Origin: Rhodospirillales bacterium
GTDB taxonomy: Bacteria; Pseudomonadota; Alphaproteobacteria; Reyranellales; Reyranellaceae
Assembly (NCBI GenBank): GCA_016699855.1
Contig: CP064988.1
Location: forward strand, 186,001-250,000
DNA length: 64,000 bases
Reading direction: 5' to 3'
The notes under the pieces were generated by a model, which saw nothing but the letters and a program-made list of their open reading frames with translations, had not been told where the DNA came from and made no database searches. Shown here piece by piece: positions 56,806 through 64,000 of the stretch (position 1 is its first letter; every line of letters begins with the position of its first letter). The position numbers and the translations under genes are program-made.

Positions 56806-57522
56806 CTAGCGGCGGCGGCCGTCGGTGAGGCGCGCGGCGGCGCCGCCCTCGCGCCCGGCGTAGTCGAGCATCGCCGCCTCGCCCGCCGCGGCGTAGGCCG
56901 CCACCGCGCCAAGCAGCTTGCGCAGCTCGTCGGGGCTCGACGCGTCGAACTGGCAGTGCGCGCCGTTCGTGACCTTGGCGAACTGGCTGAAGGCGCGCGC
57001 CACCGCCGGCGACAGCCCTTCCTGGAACATGAACGCCGGCACGCCGAGCAGGCCGAGTTGTCCGGCCGCCGCGCCGACGGCGTCGATCTCCTCCTCGAAG
57101 GCGTCGCCGACGAAGATCAGCGCGTCGAGCTTGCGCGCGCGCGTCTCCTCCGCGGCGAAGGTGAACAGGCGGCCGATCTGGGTGTGCCCGGTCAGGCATC
57201 TCACCTGCGCCATCAGGCGCGCAAGGGCGACGCCGTCGGACGTCCAGCGCGACGCCTTGAAATCGTCGAAGCCACGGTAGAACGCCAGCCGCACGTCGAG
57301 CCCGCCGAGCTTCTCGGCGGCGATGAACATCTCGCCCTGGATCCTGGCGGCGCGGTCCCAGGTCGGTTCGCGGCTGGCGGTGGCGTCCATGCAGAACAGT
57401 AGCCGCCCGCGGCGGCCGGCGTGGCCGGTCGTCGGCAGCGTCGCGGCGCGGCGCAGAAACTCGTCGACGGCGACGGTCCCGCCGGTTCCCAGCGGCGCCG
57501 GCGTTTGGCGCGATCCGGACAT
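56806..57522 (-). CDS. VWA-like domain protein, unknown
   Basis: 238 residues. RLLFCMDATASREPTWDRAARIQGEMFIAAE carries a D-x-T-x-S form of the metal-ion-dependent adhesion (MIDAS) motif, and the strand/helix order (LDVRLAFYRGFDDFKAS, LDALIFVGDAFEE) fits a von Willebrand A fold. No signal peptide is seen. The start at 57522 has GGGAGG about 8 bases upstream; an earlier ATG at 57573 is possible. It shares an operon with the J-domain protein, so a chaperone-linked role is conceivable but unproven. Confidence 0.72.
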   Translation of the reverse strand: MSGSRQTPAPLGTGGTVAVDEFLRRAATLPTTGHAGRRGRLLFCMDATASREPTWDRAARIQGEMFIAAEKLGGLDVRLAFYRGFDDFKASRWTSDGVALARLMAQVRCLTGHTQIGRLFTFAAEETRARKLDALIFVGDAFEEEIDAVGAAAGQLGLLGVPAFMFQEGLSPAVARAFSQFAKVTNGAHCQFDASSPDELRKLLGAVAAYAAAGEAAMLDYAGREGGAAARLTDGRRR

Positions 57523-57631
57523 GCGCAGACCTCCCGAAGCCCCGGCGGTTCGTCCCGATAGGTCGGTGATCATATGGGGATGCCGGGGCCGCGCCGTCCA
57601 GTGCCCATGTTCGAGGCATGGTCTTGGGCGC

Positions 57632-58945
57632 ATGGACGACGCCACGACCGCCGGCTATGACCGCCGGGACATGACTGCCCAAAATCCGGGCGCCGCGGCG
57701 CCTTCGTTCACCATCCTCGCGCTGCGCGTCTATCTGCCGTTCGCCGCCGCCTATTTTCTGTCCTATCTGTACCGGACGGTGAACGCGGTGGTCGGCCCGG
57801 TGATCGCCGACGAGCTGCATCTGTCGGCCGGCAATCTCGGCCTGATCAGCAGCGCCTATTTCATCATGTTCGCCGGCATCCAGCTCCCGCTGGGGGTGGC
57901 GCTTGACCGCTTCGGCCCCAGACGCGTGCAGGGCACGCTGTTGGTCGCCGCCGCCGCCGGCGCGGCGATGTTCGCGATGGCGGACTCCGTCGCCGGACTG
58001 GTGATCGGCCGCACGCTGATCGGCATGGGGGTCGCCGCCGGGCTGATGGGGGCGCTGAAGATCTTCACGCTATGGTTCCCGCCGGAGCGCTGGCCGCTGA
58101 TGACCGGCCTGCACATGGCCGCCGGCGGTCTCGGCTCGCTGGTCGCGACCGGTCCGACCCAGGCGGCGCTGTCGATCACGACGTGGCACGGGCTGTTCTT
58201 CTGGCTGGCCGGCGCCACCCTGGCGGTCGCGGTGGTGATCTGGACGGTGGTGCCGGAAAAGCCCGGCTCGCAGGCGCCCGGCAGCCTCGCCGACCAGTTC
58301 CGCGATGTCGGCCGCATCCTGCGCGACGGGTATTTCTGGCGGCTGGTGCCGGTGTTCACGGCGCAGCAATGCGCCTACATCGGCATCCAGACGCTGTGGA
58401 TCGGGCCATGGCTGCGCGATGTCGGCGGCGAGGGCGAGGCGATGCGCGCGGTGTCGATGACGTGGACGGCGGGCGCGATGGCGCTGGGTTTCCTGTCGTC
58501 GGGCTTCGTGGCCGGCGCGCTGTCGCGACGCGGCATCGGCAATTTCGCGACCGCCACCGGCGGCATCGCGCTGTTCATCGTGGCGCACGCCATCGTCACC
58601 TTCTGCCCGCCGTCGAATCCGCTGTGGATCTGGATCCCGTTCGGCTTCCTCGGCACCTTCGTGATCGTCTATTTCCCGGTGCTGACCCAGGCCTTCCCGC
58701 TGGAGCTATCGGGCCGCGTCACGACCAGCGTCAACGCCTTCATGTTCGCCAGCATCTTCGTGGCGCAATGGCTGATGGGCGTGATCCTCGACATGTGGCC
58801 GCGCACCGCCTCGGGCGGCTACGACCCGCGGGGCTACACCTACGCGTTCGGCCTGTTCGTGGTGCTCGAGGTGGTGTCGCTGGCGTGGTTGCTGGTCTCG
58901 CGGGCGCGCCCGTGGACGGAGCGCGAGAGGCGGCCGGCCGCCTGA
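57632..58945 (+). CDS. MFS transporter
   Basis: 437 residues (424 if the ATG at 57671 is used). Twelve hydrophobic segments; LPLGVALDRFGPRRVQGTLL is the helix 2-3 signature of MFS, and helix 4-5 reads VIGRTLIGMGVAAGLMGALK with TLWFPPERWPLMTGLHMAAGGLGSL. This resembles the anion/cation symporter type importers (ACS or OFA), but a substrate cannot be set. Convergent with the NifU-like gene (16-base gap). Start uncertain: neither ATG has a strong ribosome site. Confidence 0.86.
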   Translation: MDDATTAGYDRRDMTAQNPGAAAPSFTILALRVYLPFAAAYFLSYLYRTVNAVVGPVIADELHLSAGNLGLISSAYFIMFAGIQLPLGVALDRFGPRRVQGTLLVAAAAGAAMFAMADSVAGLVIGRTLIGMGVAAGLMGALKIFTLWFPPERWPLMTGLHMAAGGLGSLVATGPTQAALSITTWHGLFFWLAGATLAVAVVIWTVVPEKPGSQAPGSLADQFRDVGRILRDGYFWRLVPVFTAQQCAYIGIQTLWIGPWLRDVGGEGEAMRAVSMTWTAGAMALGFLSSGFVAGALSRRGIGNFATATGGIALFIVAHAIVTFCPPSNPLWIWIPFGFLGTFVIVYFPVLTQAFPLELSGRVTTSVNAFMFASIFVAQWLMGVILDMWPRTASGGYDPRGYTYAFGLFVVLEVVSLAWLLVSRARPWTERERRPAA

Positions 58946-58961
58946 CGGCGCCGGCAGACGC

Positions 58962-59378
58962 TCAGAACCCGGCGTCCTCGACGGCGGCGCGCACCGCCTC
59001 GAACGGCAGGGTCACGCAGTCGCGCCGGCTCTTGTGATCCTTGACCGGCGCGAAGGCCGCGAAATCGCCCTCGCCCGGCGCCGTGCCATCGAGCACGCCG
59101 TCGATCTCGGCGCGCAGCGCGCGAATTCCGACGCCGGGCTGTCCGACCATGCGCGCGGTCAACGCGGCGGCCGACGCCTGGCACAGCGCGCAACCGCGGA
59201 CCTGGTGCGCCATTTCCTCGATGCGGCCGTCCGGGGCCAACCGCAGCTCGACGGTCACGCGGTCGCCGCAGAGCGGATTGTCGCGCCGCGCCGTCGCGGT
59301 CGGCGCCGCCAGCCGGCCGGCGCCGGCCTTGCCCTTGGCCAGCGCCACGATGCGCTCGTGATAGAGACCGTCGCTCAC
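58962..59378 (-). CDS. NifU-like (SufU-type) Fe-S scaffold protein
   Basis: 138 residues. The Cys/Asp set of SufU/NifU N-domains is present: NPLCGDR (Cys37, Asp39), RGCALCQAS (Cys63, Cys66) and RRDCVTLPF (Cys121). SufU proteins receive sulfur from SufS or assemble Fe-S clusters. GTG start overlaps the sufS stop (GTGA). It ends the CoxE-to-NifU run. It could instead assist sulfur transfer to molybdenum cofactor in this operon. Confidence 0.88.
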   Translation of the reverse strand: MSDGLYHERIVALAKGKAGAGRLAAPTATARRDNPLCGDRVTVELRLAPDGRIEEMAHQVRGCALCQASAAALTARMVGQPGVGIRALRAEIDGVLDGTAPGEGDFAAFAPVKDHKSRRDCVTLPFEAVRAAVEDAGF

Positions 59379-60595
59379 GCGAACCGCCGGACCGCCTCGC
59401 GCACGCCCGCCAGCAGCGCGTCCACGTCGGAATCGTCGTTGTAGGGCGCGATTCCGGCGCGGGTGGTGCCGGCGATGTCGAGCTTGTCCATCAACGGCTG
59501 CGCGCAGTGGTGGCCGGCGCGCACCGCGACGCCGAACGAGTCCAGGATCTGCGCGGTGTCGTGCGGATGGACGTCGTCGAGCGTAAAGGAGATCACCGGC
59601 AGGCGTCCCTGCAACCCCGCCGGCCCGACCAGGCGCGCGCCCTTCACGTCCGCCAGGCCGTCCATCATGCGCTGCGCCAGCGCCATCTCGTGCGCGCCGG
59701 CCGCCGTCCAGTCGAGCGCCATCATCCAGCGGCAGGCGGCGCCGAGCCCGACCGCCGGACCGATCGGCGGCGTGCCGGCCTCGAAGCGGCGCGGCGACGG
59801 CGCCCAGGTGATCTCCTGCAGCGACACGCGGCCGATCATCGAGCCGCCGCCCATGAAGGGCGGCATCGACTCCAGCAGTTCGCGCCGTCCCCACAGCGCG
59901 CCGATACCGTTCGGCCCGTAGGCCTTGTGGCCGGCGAAGGCGTAGAAATCGACGCCCAGCGCCGGCAGGTCGACGGGCCCGTGCGGCGCGCGCTGCGCGC
60001 CGTCGAGCATCACCACGGCGCCGACCGCGCGAGCCGCGGCGACGATCGCGGCCACGTCGGCCACCGCGCCGGTGACGTTCGAGACGTGCGCCACCGAGAC
60101 GATGCGCGTGCGTGCGTTGACGACCTCCGGCAACGCCACCACGTCGATCCGCCCGTCGGGCGTCACCGGCAGCGTCCGCAGCGCGGCGCCGGAGCGGCGC
60201 GCGAGCTGGTACCAGGGCACGATGTTGGAATGGTGCTCGAGCTCGGAGAGGACGATCTCGTCACCCGGCCGCAGGCGTTCGCCGTAGCTGTGCGCCACGA
60301 GGTTGATCGCCGCCGTGCAACCGCCGGTGAAGACGACCTCCTCGGGCGCCGCGCCGAGGAAGCGCGCCACGTCGGCGCGCGCGTTCTCGTAGAGGTCGGT
60401 CGCCGCCTCGGCCAGCGCGTGCACGCCGCGCAGCACGTTGGCGCGCGACGTCGTCTCGTAGGCGCGCACCGCGTCGAGCACGGCGTCCGGCGTCTGGGCC
60501 GAGGCGCCGTTGTCGAGGTAGTGAAGCGGCTGCCCGTTGACCGTCCGCTGGAGGATCGGGAATTGCCGGCGCACCGCGGCGACGTCGAAGCTCAT
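59375..60595 (-). CDS. sufS: Cysteine desulfurase (SufS-type)
   Basis: 406 residues. Removes sulfur from cysteine as a persulfide, using PLP. LDNGASAQTPDAVLDA at the N-terminus, Lys224 in AGHKAYGPNG for PLP, and Cys364 in VRAGHHCAQP for the persulfide. It begins inside the stop of the molybdopterin-related gene (ATGA) and overlaps the NifU-like gene, so all three are co-translated. No sufB/C/D are nearby. SufS type by sequence; in context a NifS4-like role in molybdenum-cofactor sulfuration is plausible. Confidence 0.92.
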   Translation of the reverse strand: MSFDVAAVRRQFPILQRTVNGQPLHYLDNGASAQTPDAVLDAVRAYETTSRANVLRGVHALAEAATDLYENARADVARFLGAAPEEVVFTGGCTAAINLVAHSYGERLRPGDEIVLSELEHHSNIVPWYQLARRSGAALRTLPVTPDGRIDVVALPEVVNARTRIVSVAHVSNVTGAVADVAAIVAAARAVGAVVMLDGAQRAPHGPVDLPALGVDFYAFAGHKAYGPNGIGALWGRRELLESMPPFMGGGSMIGRVSLQEITWAPSPRRFEAGTPPIGPAVGLGAACRWMMALDWTAAGAHEMALAQRMMDGLADVKGARLVGPAGLQGRLPVISFTLDDVHPHDTAQILDSFGVAVRAGHHCAQPLMDKLDIAGTTRAGIAPYNDDSDVDALLAGVREAVRRFA

Positions 60596-62283
60596 GCGGC
60601 GCTCCCGGCGGGCGCCGCCGTCTTGGGCCGGGCGCGGAACGCCGCCAACGCCTCGGGCGTGTCGAGGTCGATCAGCACGCCGTCGTCCATGCCGGGGCCG
60701 GACATCTCGACCTCGCAGACGAGATCGGCGTGCTCGCCGATCAGATGCCGCGCGCCGGTATCGCCGGCGATGGCGCCCATCTCGACGAAGAAGCGCTTGT
60801 CCCACAGCACGGGATTGCCGCGCTTGCCGCCGACCGTGGGCACGCAGATGGCGCGGCCCTCGACCGGGTTGAACGCAGCGACCAGCCGGTCGAGCTGGGC
60901 CGACGACACCGCCGGCATATCGCCGAGGCACATCAGCGCGCCGTCGATGTCGGCGCCGAGCGACGCCACGCCGACCTTGAGCGAGGTGCTGAGGCCCTGC
61001 GCGAAATCCGGATTCTCGACGAACCGCACATCGGCGGCGACGGCGCCGAGCGAGGCGACGGCGGCCCGCACCTCCGGCGCCATGTGGCCGAGCACGACGG
61101 TCACCGAGACGGCCTGCGATCTCAGCGCCGCCTCGACCATGCGCGCGACCATCGGCCGGCCGTCGATGTCGGCCAGCAGCTTGTTGGGGCCGCCCATGCG
61201 GCTGGACCGTCCGGCCGCCAGCACCAGCGCGGCGATGCGCGGCGCGTGCGGCGCCGCCTCCGGTTCGACCTCGACCGCGTCGCCGCCGGCGCGTGGCACG
61301 CCGCGGGCGGCCGTCTCGGCGAGAAGGCCGCCGACGCCCATGGCCATCACCTCGCGGCGGCCCACCTGCAGGCCGGCGGCGAGACGTTGGAGCACCTGGT
61401 CGAAGCCGTTGAATTTCGGCGACTTGGCGCAGCCCGGCAGGCCGATGGCGTGGCAGCCGTCGAACGCGCCCATCAGCAGCAGATTGCCGGGATCGACGGG
61501 CATGCCGAAATGCACGACGCGGCCGCCGGCCCGCTCGATGCCGGCGGGCACCGTGTCGCGCCGGTCGACGATGGCCGAGGCGCCGGCGATCAGGAACAGG
61601 TCGCAGCCCGCCGCGCGCAATTCCTTCAGCGCGGCAGCGATCGCGTCGGCGTCGTGCGCGACGCGCCGCTCGCCGTGCAGGGCGCCGCCGATGCCGGCCA
61701 TGCGCGCCCGGGTCGTCTCGACCGCCTTGTCGAGCACCTTGTCGCGGGTGCCGGGCAGACGCGTCTGCACCAGTCCCGCCTTCAGCGGGCGGAACGGCGC
61801 CACCGACACCATCGCCGGTCCATCCGCGATGGCGAGCGCCGCGTCGAGAGCCGTCCGCGGCGCGGCGAAGGGGATGACCTTGATCGTCGCCACCATCTGC
61901 TTGGGCGTCACGGCGACATACGCCGGCAGGGTGGCGATGGTGATCGACTCGTCGAGCGCGTTCAGCGCGTCGATCCGCGCGGTGTCGACGACCAGCACGC
62001 CGGCGGCCCTGGCGAACAGGTTGGCGCGGCCGGTGAACGGCGCCGTCGCCGTCAACCCGTCGCCGCCCGCCGCCCGCGCCACCGCGCGCGCCGCCTCGTC
62101 CTCGTGCACGTCGTCCGGATCCAGGGTCGCCGCGACCACGACGCGCACGCCGGCGGCCTTGAGCCGCGCGACATCCTCGGCCGACAGGCGGCGGCCCTTG
62201 GCGAAGTTCACGCCGCCGTCGCGGTGCGCGTGCGCCAGGATCGCGCCCTCGGCCGCGTCGACGGGGATGTCGCCGAACCTCAT
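60592..62283 (-). CDS. Molybdopterin-binding/MocA-type nucleotidyltransferase fusion
   Basis: 563 residues in two parts. Residues 1 to about 340 resemble the molybdopterin-binding (MoeA/CinA-like) domain: FGDIPVDAAEGAILAHAH, LFLIAGASAIVDRRDTVP, GNLLLMGAFDGCHAIGLPGCAKSPKFNGFD. From about 355 (IAALVLAAGRSSRMGGPNKLL) comes a GT-A type NTP transferase as in MocA, which makes molybdopterin cytosine dinucleotide. Together they should bind Moco and add CMP. It starts 9 bases after XdhC and overlaps sufS by four bases. Confidence 0.85.
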   Translation of the reverse strand: MRFGDIPVDAAEGAILAHAHRDGGVNFAKGRRLSAEDVARLKAAGVRVVVAATLDPDDVHEDEAARAVARAAGGDGLTATAPFTGRANLFARAAGVLVVDTARIDALNALDESITIATLPAYVAVTPKQMVATIKVIPFAAPRTALDAALAIADGPAMVSVAPFRPLKAGLVQTRLPGTRDKVLDKAVETTRARMAGIGGALHGERRVAHDADAIAAALKELRAAGCDLFLIAGASAIVDRRDTVPAGIERAGGRVVHFGMPVDPGNLLLMGAFDGCHAIGLPGCAKSPKFNGFDQVLQRLAAGLQVGRREVMAMGVGGLLAETAARGVPRAGGDAVEVEPEAAPHAPRIAALVLAAGRSSRMGGPNKLLADIDGRPMVARMVEAALRSQAVSVTVVLGHMAPEVRAAVASLGAVAADVRFVENPDFAQGLSTSLKVGVASLGADIDGALMCLGDMPAVSSAQLDRLVAAFNPVEGRAICVPTVGGKRGNPVLWDKRFFVEMGAIAGDTGARHLIGEHADLVCEVEMSGPGMDDGVLIDLDTPEALAAFRARPKTAAPAGSAA

Positions 62284-62292
62284 GGCGGCGGC

Positions 62293-63018
62293 CTAGGCCG
62301 CGCGGTCCTTGGCCGGCGCGGGCTCGCGCAGCGCGGCGCGGGTCTGCACGATCTCCGCGACGATCGAGATCGCGATCTCGGCCGGCGACTTGGCGCCGAT
62401 GTTGAGGCCAACGGGACCGCGGATGCGCGCGAACTGCGCCTCTGTGATGCCGGCCTCGAGCAGCCGCGCCTTGCGCTTCTCGTGCGTGCGGCGGCTGCCC
62501 AGCGACCCGACGTAGAAAGCCGACGATCTCAGCGCGACTTCCAACGCGGGATCGTCGAGCTTGGGATCGTGCGTCAGGGTCACGACGGCGGTCGAGGAGT
62601 CCGGCGCCAGCCGTTCCATCGCCTCGTCCGGCCAGTCGCCCAGCACGGTGACGTTGGGGAAGCGGTGGTCGGCCGCGAAGGCGCGGCGCGGATCGACGAC
62701 GACGACGTCGAAACCGGTCATCGCCGCCATCGGCACCAGCGCCTGCGCGATGTGCACGGCGCCGACCACGATCAGGCGCTGCGGCGGGATGAACGCGTGC
62801 ACGAACAGCTTGCCGCCGGCGGCCTCGACCGTCTCGCTGCGGCCGCTCTCCAGCGCCGCGCGTCCCGCCGCCATGGCGGCGGGGTCGCCGGCCAGCGCGC
62901 CCTGCGCGCCTTCCGGCGTGACGATGGCCTCGGCGCCGTCGGCGATCCGCTTGACCAGCACGATCGGACGGCGCGCCGTGCGCGCGGCCTGGACCGCCTT
63001 GAGGGTCTCGATCTTCAT
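62293..63018 (-). CDS. XdhC family protein, Rossmann domain
   Basis: 241 residues. IVLVKRIADGAEAIVTPEG at the start is the XdhC/CoxI linker part, and from about LIVVGAVHIAQALVPMAAMTGFDVVVVDPRRAFA runs the XdhC C-terminal Rossmann domain, with TLTHDPKLDD and YVGSLGSRRTHEKRKARL. XdhC binds molybdenum cofactor and, with a desulfurase, helps its sulfuration before insertion into xanthine dehydrogenase-type enzymes. It is 9 bases before the MocA-like gene. Confidence 0.9.
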   Translation of the reverse strand: MKIETLKAVQAARTARRPIVLVKRIADGAEAIVTPEGAQGALAGDPAAMAAGRAALESGRSETVEAAGGKLFVHAFIPPQRLIVVGAVHIAQALVPMAAMTGFDVVVVDPRRAFAADHRFPNVTVLGDWPDEAMERLAPDSSTAVVTLTHDPKLDDPALEVALRSSAFYVGSLGSRRTHEKRKARLLEAGITEAQFARIRGPVGLNIGAKSPAEIAISIVAEIVQTRAALREPAPAKDRAA

Positions 63019-63033
63019 CGCGATGCTTCCGCC

Positions 63034-63354
63034 CTACTCGAGCCGTTCGACGAACACCTGGACCTTGCCGCCGCAAGCCAGGCCGACGTCCCACGCCTGT
63101 TCGTCGGTGACGCCGAAATCCAGCAGCCGCGGCTTGCCGTCGCGGATCGCCTCGATGGCCTCGCGCACCACGGCGCCCTCGATGCAGCCGCCGGACACCG
63201 AGCCCATCATGCCGCCCTTGTCGTCGACCACGAGCTGGCTGCCGACGGGCCGGGGCGAGGAGCCCCAGGTCAGCGTCACGGTCGCCAGCGCGACGCCGCG
63301 ACCCTCCGCCTTCCACGACTCGGCGACGCCGAGCACGTCTTCCGCTGCGCTCAT
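63034..63354 (-). CDS. XdhC/CoxI N-terminal domain protein
   Basis: 106 residues. ALATVTLTWGSSPRPVGSQLVV and GSVSGGCIEGAVV are the XdhC_CoxI N-terminal domain; the Cys of SGGCIEG is conserved. The usual second domain of XdhC is in the next gene (15 bases), so the two form a split XdhC. AGGAG is about 7 bases before the ATG at 63354; an earlier start (63393) adds a poor leader. Confidence 0.9.
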   Translation of the reverse strand: MSAAEDVLGVAESWKAEGRGVALATVTLTWGSSPRPVGSQLVVDDKGGMMGSVSGGCIEGAVVREAIEAIRDGKPRLLDFGVTDEQAWDVGLACGGKVQVFVERLE

Positions 63355-63402
63355 CGCATTCTCCTCCGGCCGGACACCGATCGACGCCGGCACCTTAGCA
63401 TG

Positions 63403-64000
63403 TCACGCGGCGCGCGCCCGCGATCGCCACGTCGAAAGCCCCTCTTCCCGCCCCGGGTTCTCGTCGCCCAGCGCGGCCACCAGGTCGGCGAGGCTCTCCA
63501 GATTGTGCACCGGGCGGAAATCGTCGACATGCGGCAGCATCGCCTTGTTGCCCTGCGATCTGGGTTCGTAGGCGTCGTAGCGCAAGAGCGGGTTCAGCCA
63601 GATCAGCCGGCGGCAGGATTTGTGCAGCCGGTCCATCTGCTCCGGCAGGCCGGCGGCGCCCTCGCGGTCGAGCCCGTCGGTGATCAGCAGGATCACCGCG
63701 CCCTGCCCCAGGACGCGGCGCGACCACAGCCGGTTGAATTCCGCCAGGGTCGCGCCGATGCGCGTGCCGCCCGACCAGTCCTCGACCTGCTCCGACGCCT
63801 TGGCCAGCGCCACGTCGACGTCTTTTTGGCGCAGCGCGCGCGTGACGTTGGTGAGGCGCGTGCCGAAGGTGAAGGCGTGCACGCGGTCGCGGTCGTTGGT
63901 CAGGGCGTGCATGAAATGCAGGAACATCCGGCTGTACTTGCTCATCGAGCCGGAGATGTCGCACAGGATCACCAGCGGCGGCCGGCGCTTGCGGCGCTCG
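63403..64000 (-). CDS. CoxE-like VWA domain protein (cut by window end)
   Basis: About 199 C-terminal residues visible; the frame stays open through 64000. LVILCDISGSMSKYSRM is a MIDAS motif DxSxS, HAFTFGTRLTNVTRAL and ILLITDGLDREGAAG follow, and RRLIWLNPLLRYDAYEP is typical of the CoxE/VWA_CoxE proteins. CoxE, with the AAA+ CoxD, prepares the CuSMoO2 or Mo site of CO dehydrogenase-type hydroxylases. The N-terminus and any coxD lie beyond the window. It leads the run XdhC-XdhC-MocA-SufS-NifU. Confidence 0.9.
   Translation of the reverse strand, partial: ERRKRRPPLVILCDISGSMSKYSRMFLHFMHALTNDRDRVHAFTFGTRLTNVTRALRQKDVDVALAKASEQVEDWSGGTRIGATLAEFNRLWSRRVLGQGAVILLITDGLDREGAAGLPEQMDRLHKSCRRLIWLNPLLRYDAYEPRSQGNKAMLPHVDDFRPVHNLESLADLVAALGDENPGREEGLSTWRSRARAA

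Overview
The window is 64 kb of very GC-rich (around 70% by eye), gene-dense chromosome, most likely from an alphaproteobacterium of a Rhodospirillales/Reyranella-like type. Supporting signs are the lptD-surA-pdxA-rsmA operon, a holC-pepA pair divergent from it, NADP-dependent isocitrate dehydrogenase, a leucine/isovalerate (liu) cluster, and XdhC/CoxE-type molybdenum-hydroxylase maturation genes. I see no tRNA, rRNA, CRISPR array, insertion sequence or prophage. This looks like ordinary chromosome, with one decaying stretch near 9.3-10.4 kb. The genus-level guess is inference from gene content only.

Layout. 0-3 kb: polyphosphate kinase (cut by the window edge), a SixA-like phosphatase and an SDR. 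3-7 kb: a minus-strand phospholipid operon (LysM/Ig-like envelope protein, psd, pssA, a second CDP-alcohol phosphotransferase). 7-9.1 kb: a LOG-family nucleotide hydrolase and icd with a strong terminator. 9.3-10.4 kb: an AT-rich perfect palindrome, an MFS gene wrecked by a 115-bp tandem triplication, and a relic of a DUF2892 gene. 10.4-15.5 kb: a luciferase-like oxidoreductase, an acyl-CoA-dehydrogenase-fold hydroxylase, DUF2892, a di-iron MBL protein, a trypsin-like protease and DUF350. 15.6-21.7 kb: a tight plus-strand operon of unknown catabolic purpose (DMT transporter, CoA-transferase, cysteine-less thiolase-like protein, class III aminotransferase, frameshifted phosphotriesterase-like lactonase).

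21.8-31.9 kb is the leucine catabolism region: liuB-liuC-liuD, HMG-CoA lyase coupled to an AhpD-like protein, a GSAM-like aminotransferase and a branched-chain aminotransferase, with a divergent subtilisin-type protease in the middle. No isovaleryl-CoA dehydrogenase is present beside it. 32-40 kb: a GDT1-family cation exporter, ndk, an ABC-F protein, MFS, two small exported proteins, a frameshifted cyclase-family gene and TerC. 40-50 kb: holC-pepA, divergent from the outer-membrane assembly operon lptD-surA-pdxA-rsmA, then Ppx/GppA and a lipoprotein. 50-56 kb: a DD-carboxypeptidase with a SPOR domain behind a good sigma70 promoter, and the sugar-nucleotide operon galU-ugd-pgm with a gamma-glutamylcyclotransferase. 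56-59 kb: a J-domain protein, a VWA-like protein and MFS. 59-64 kb: a translationally coupled operon CoxE-XdhC-XdhC-MocA-SufS-NifU, read as molybdenum-hydroxylase maturation with its own sulfur supply.

Two genes carry a single reading-frame break of the same +1 type, and a third carries a frame-breaking tandem triplication. These should be checked against raw reads before being called true pseudogenes. Palindromic repeats sit in several intergenic gaps.
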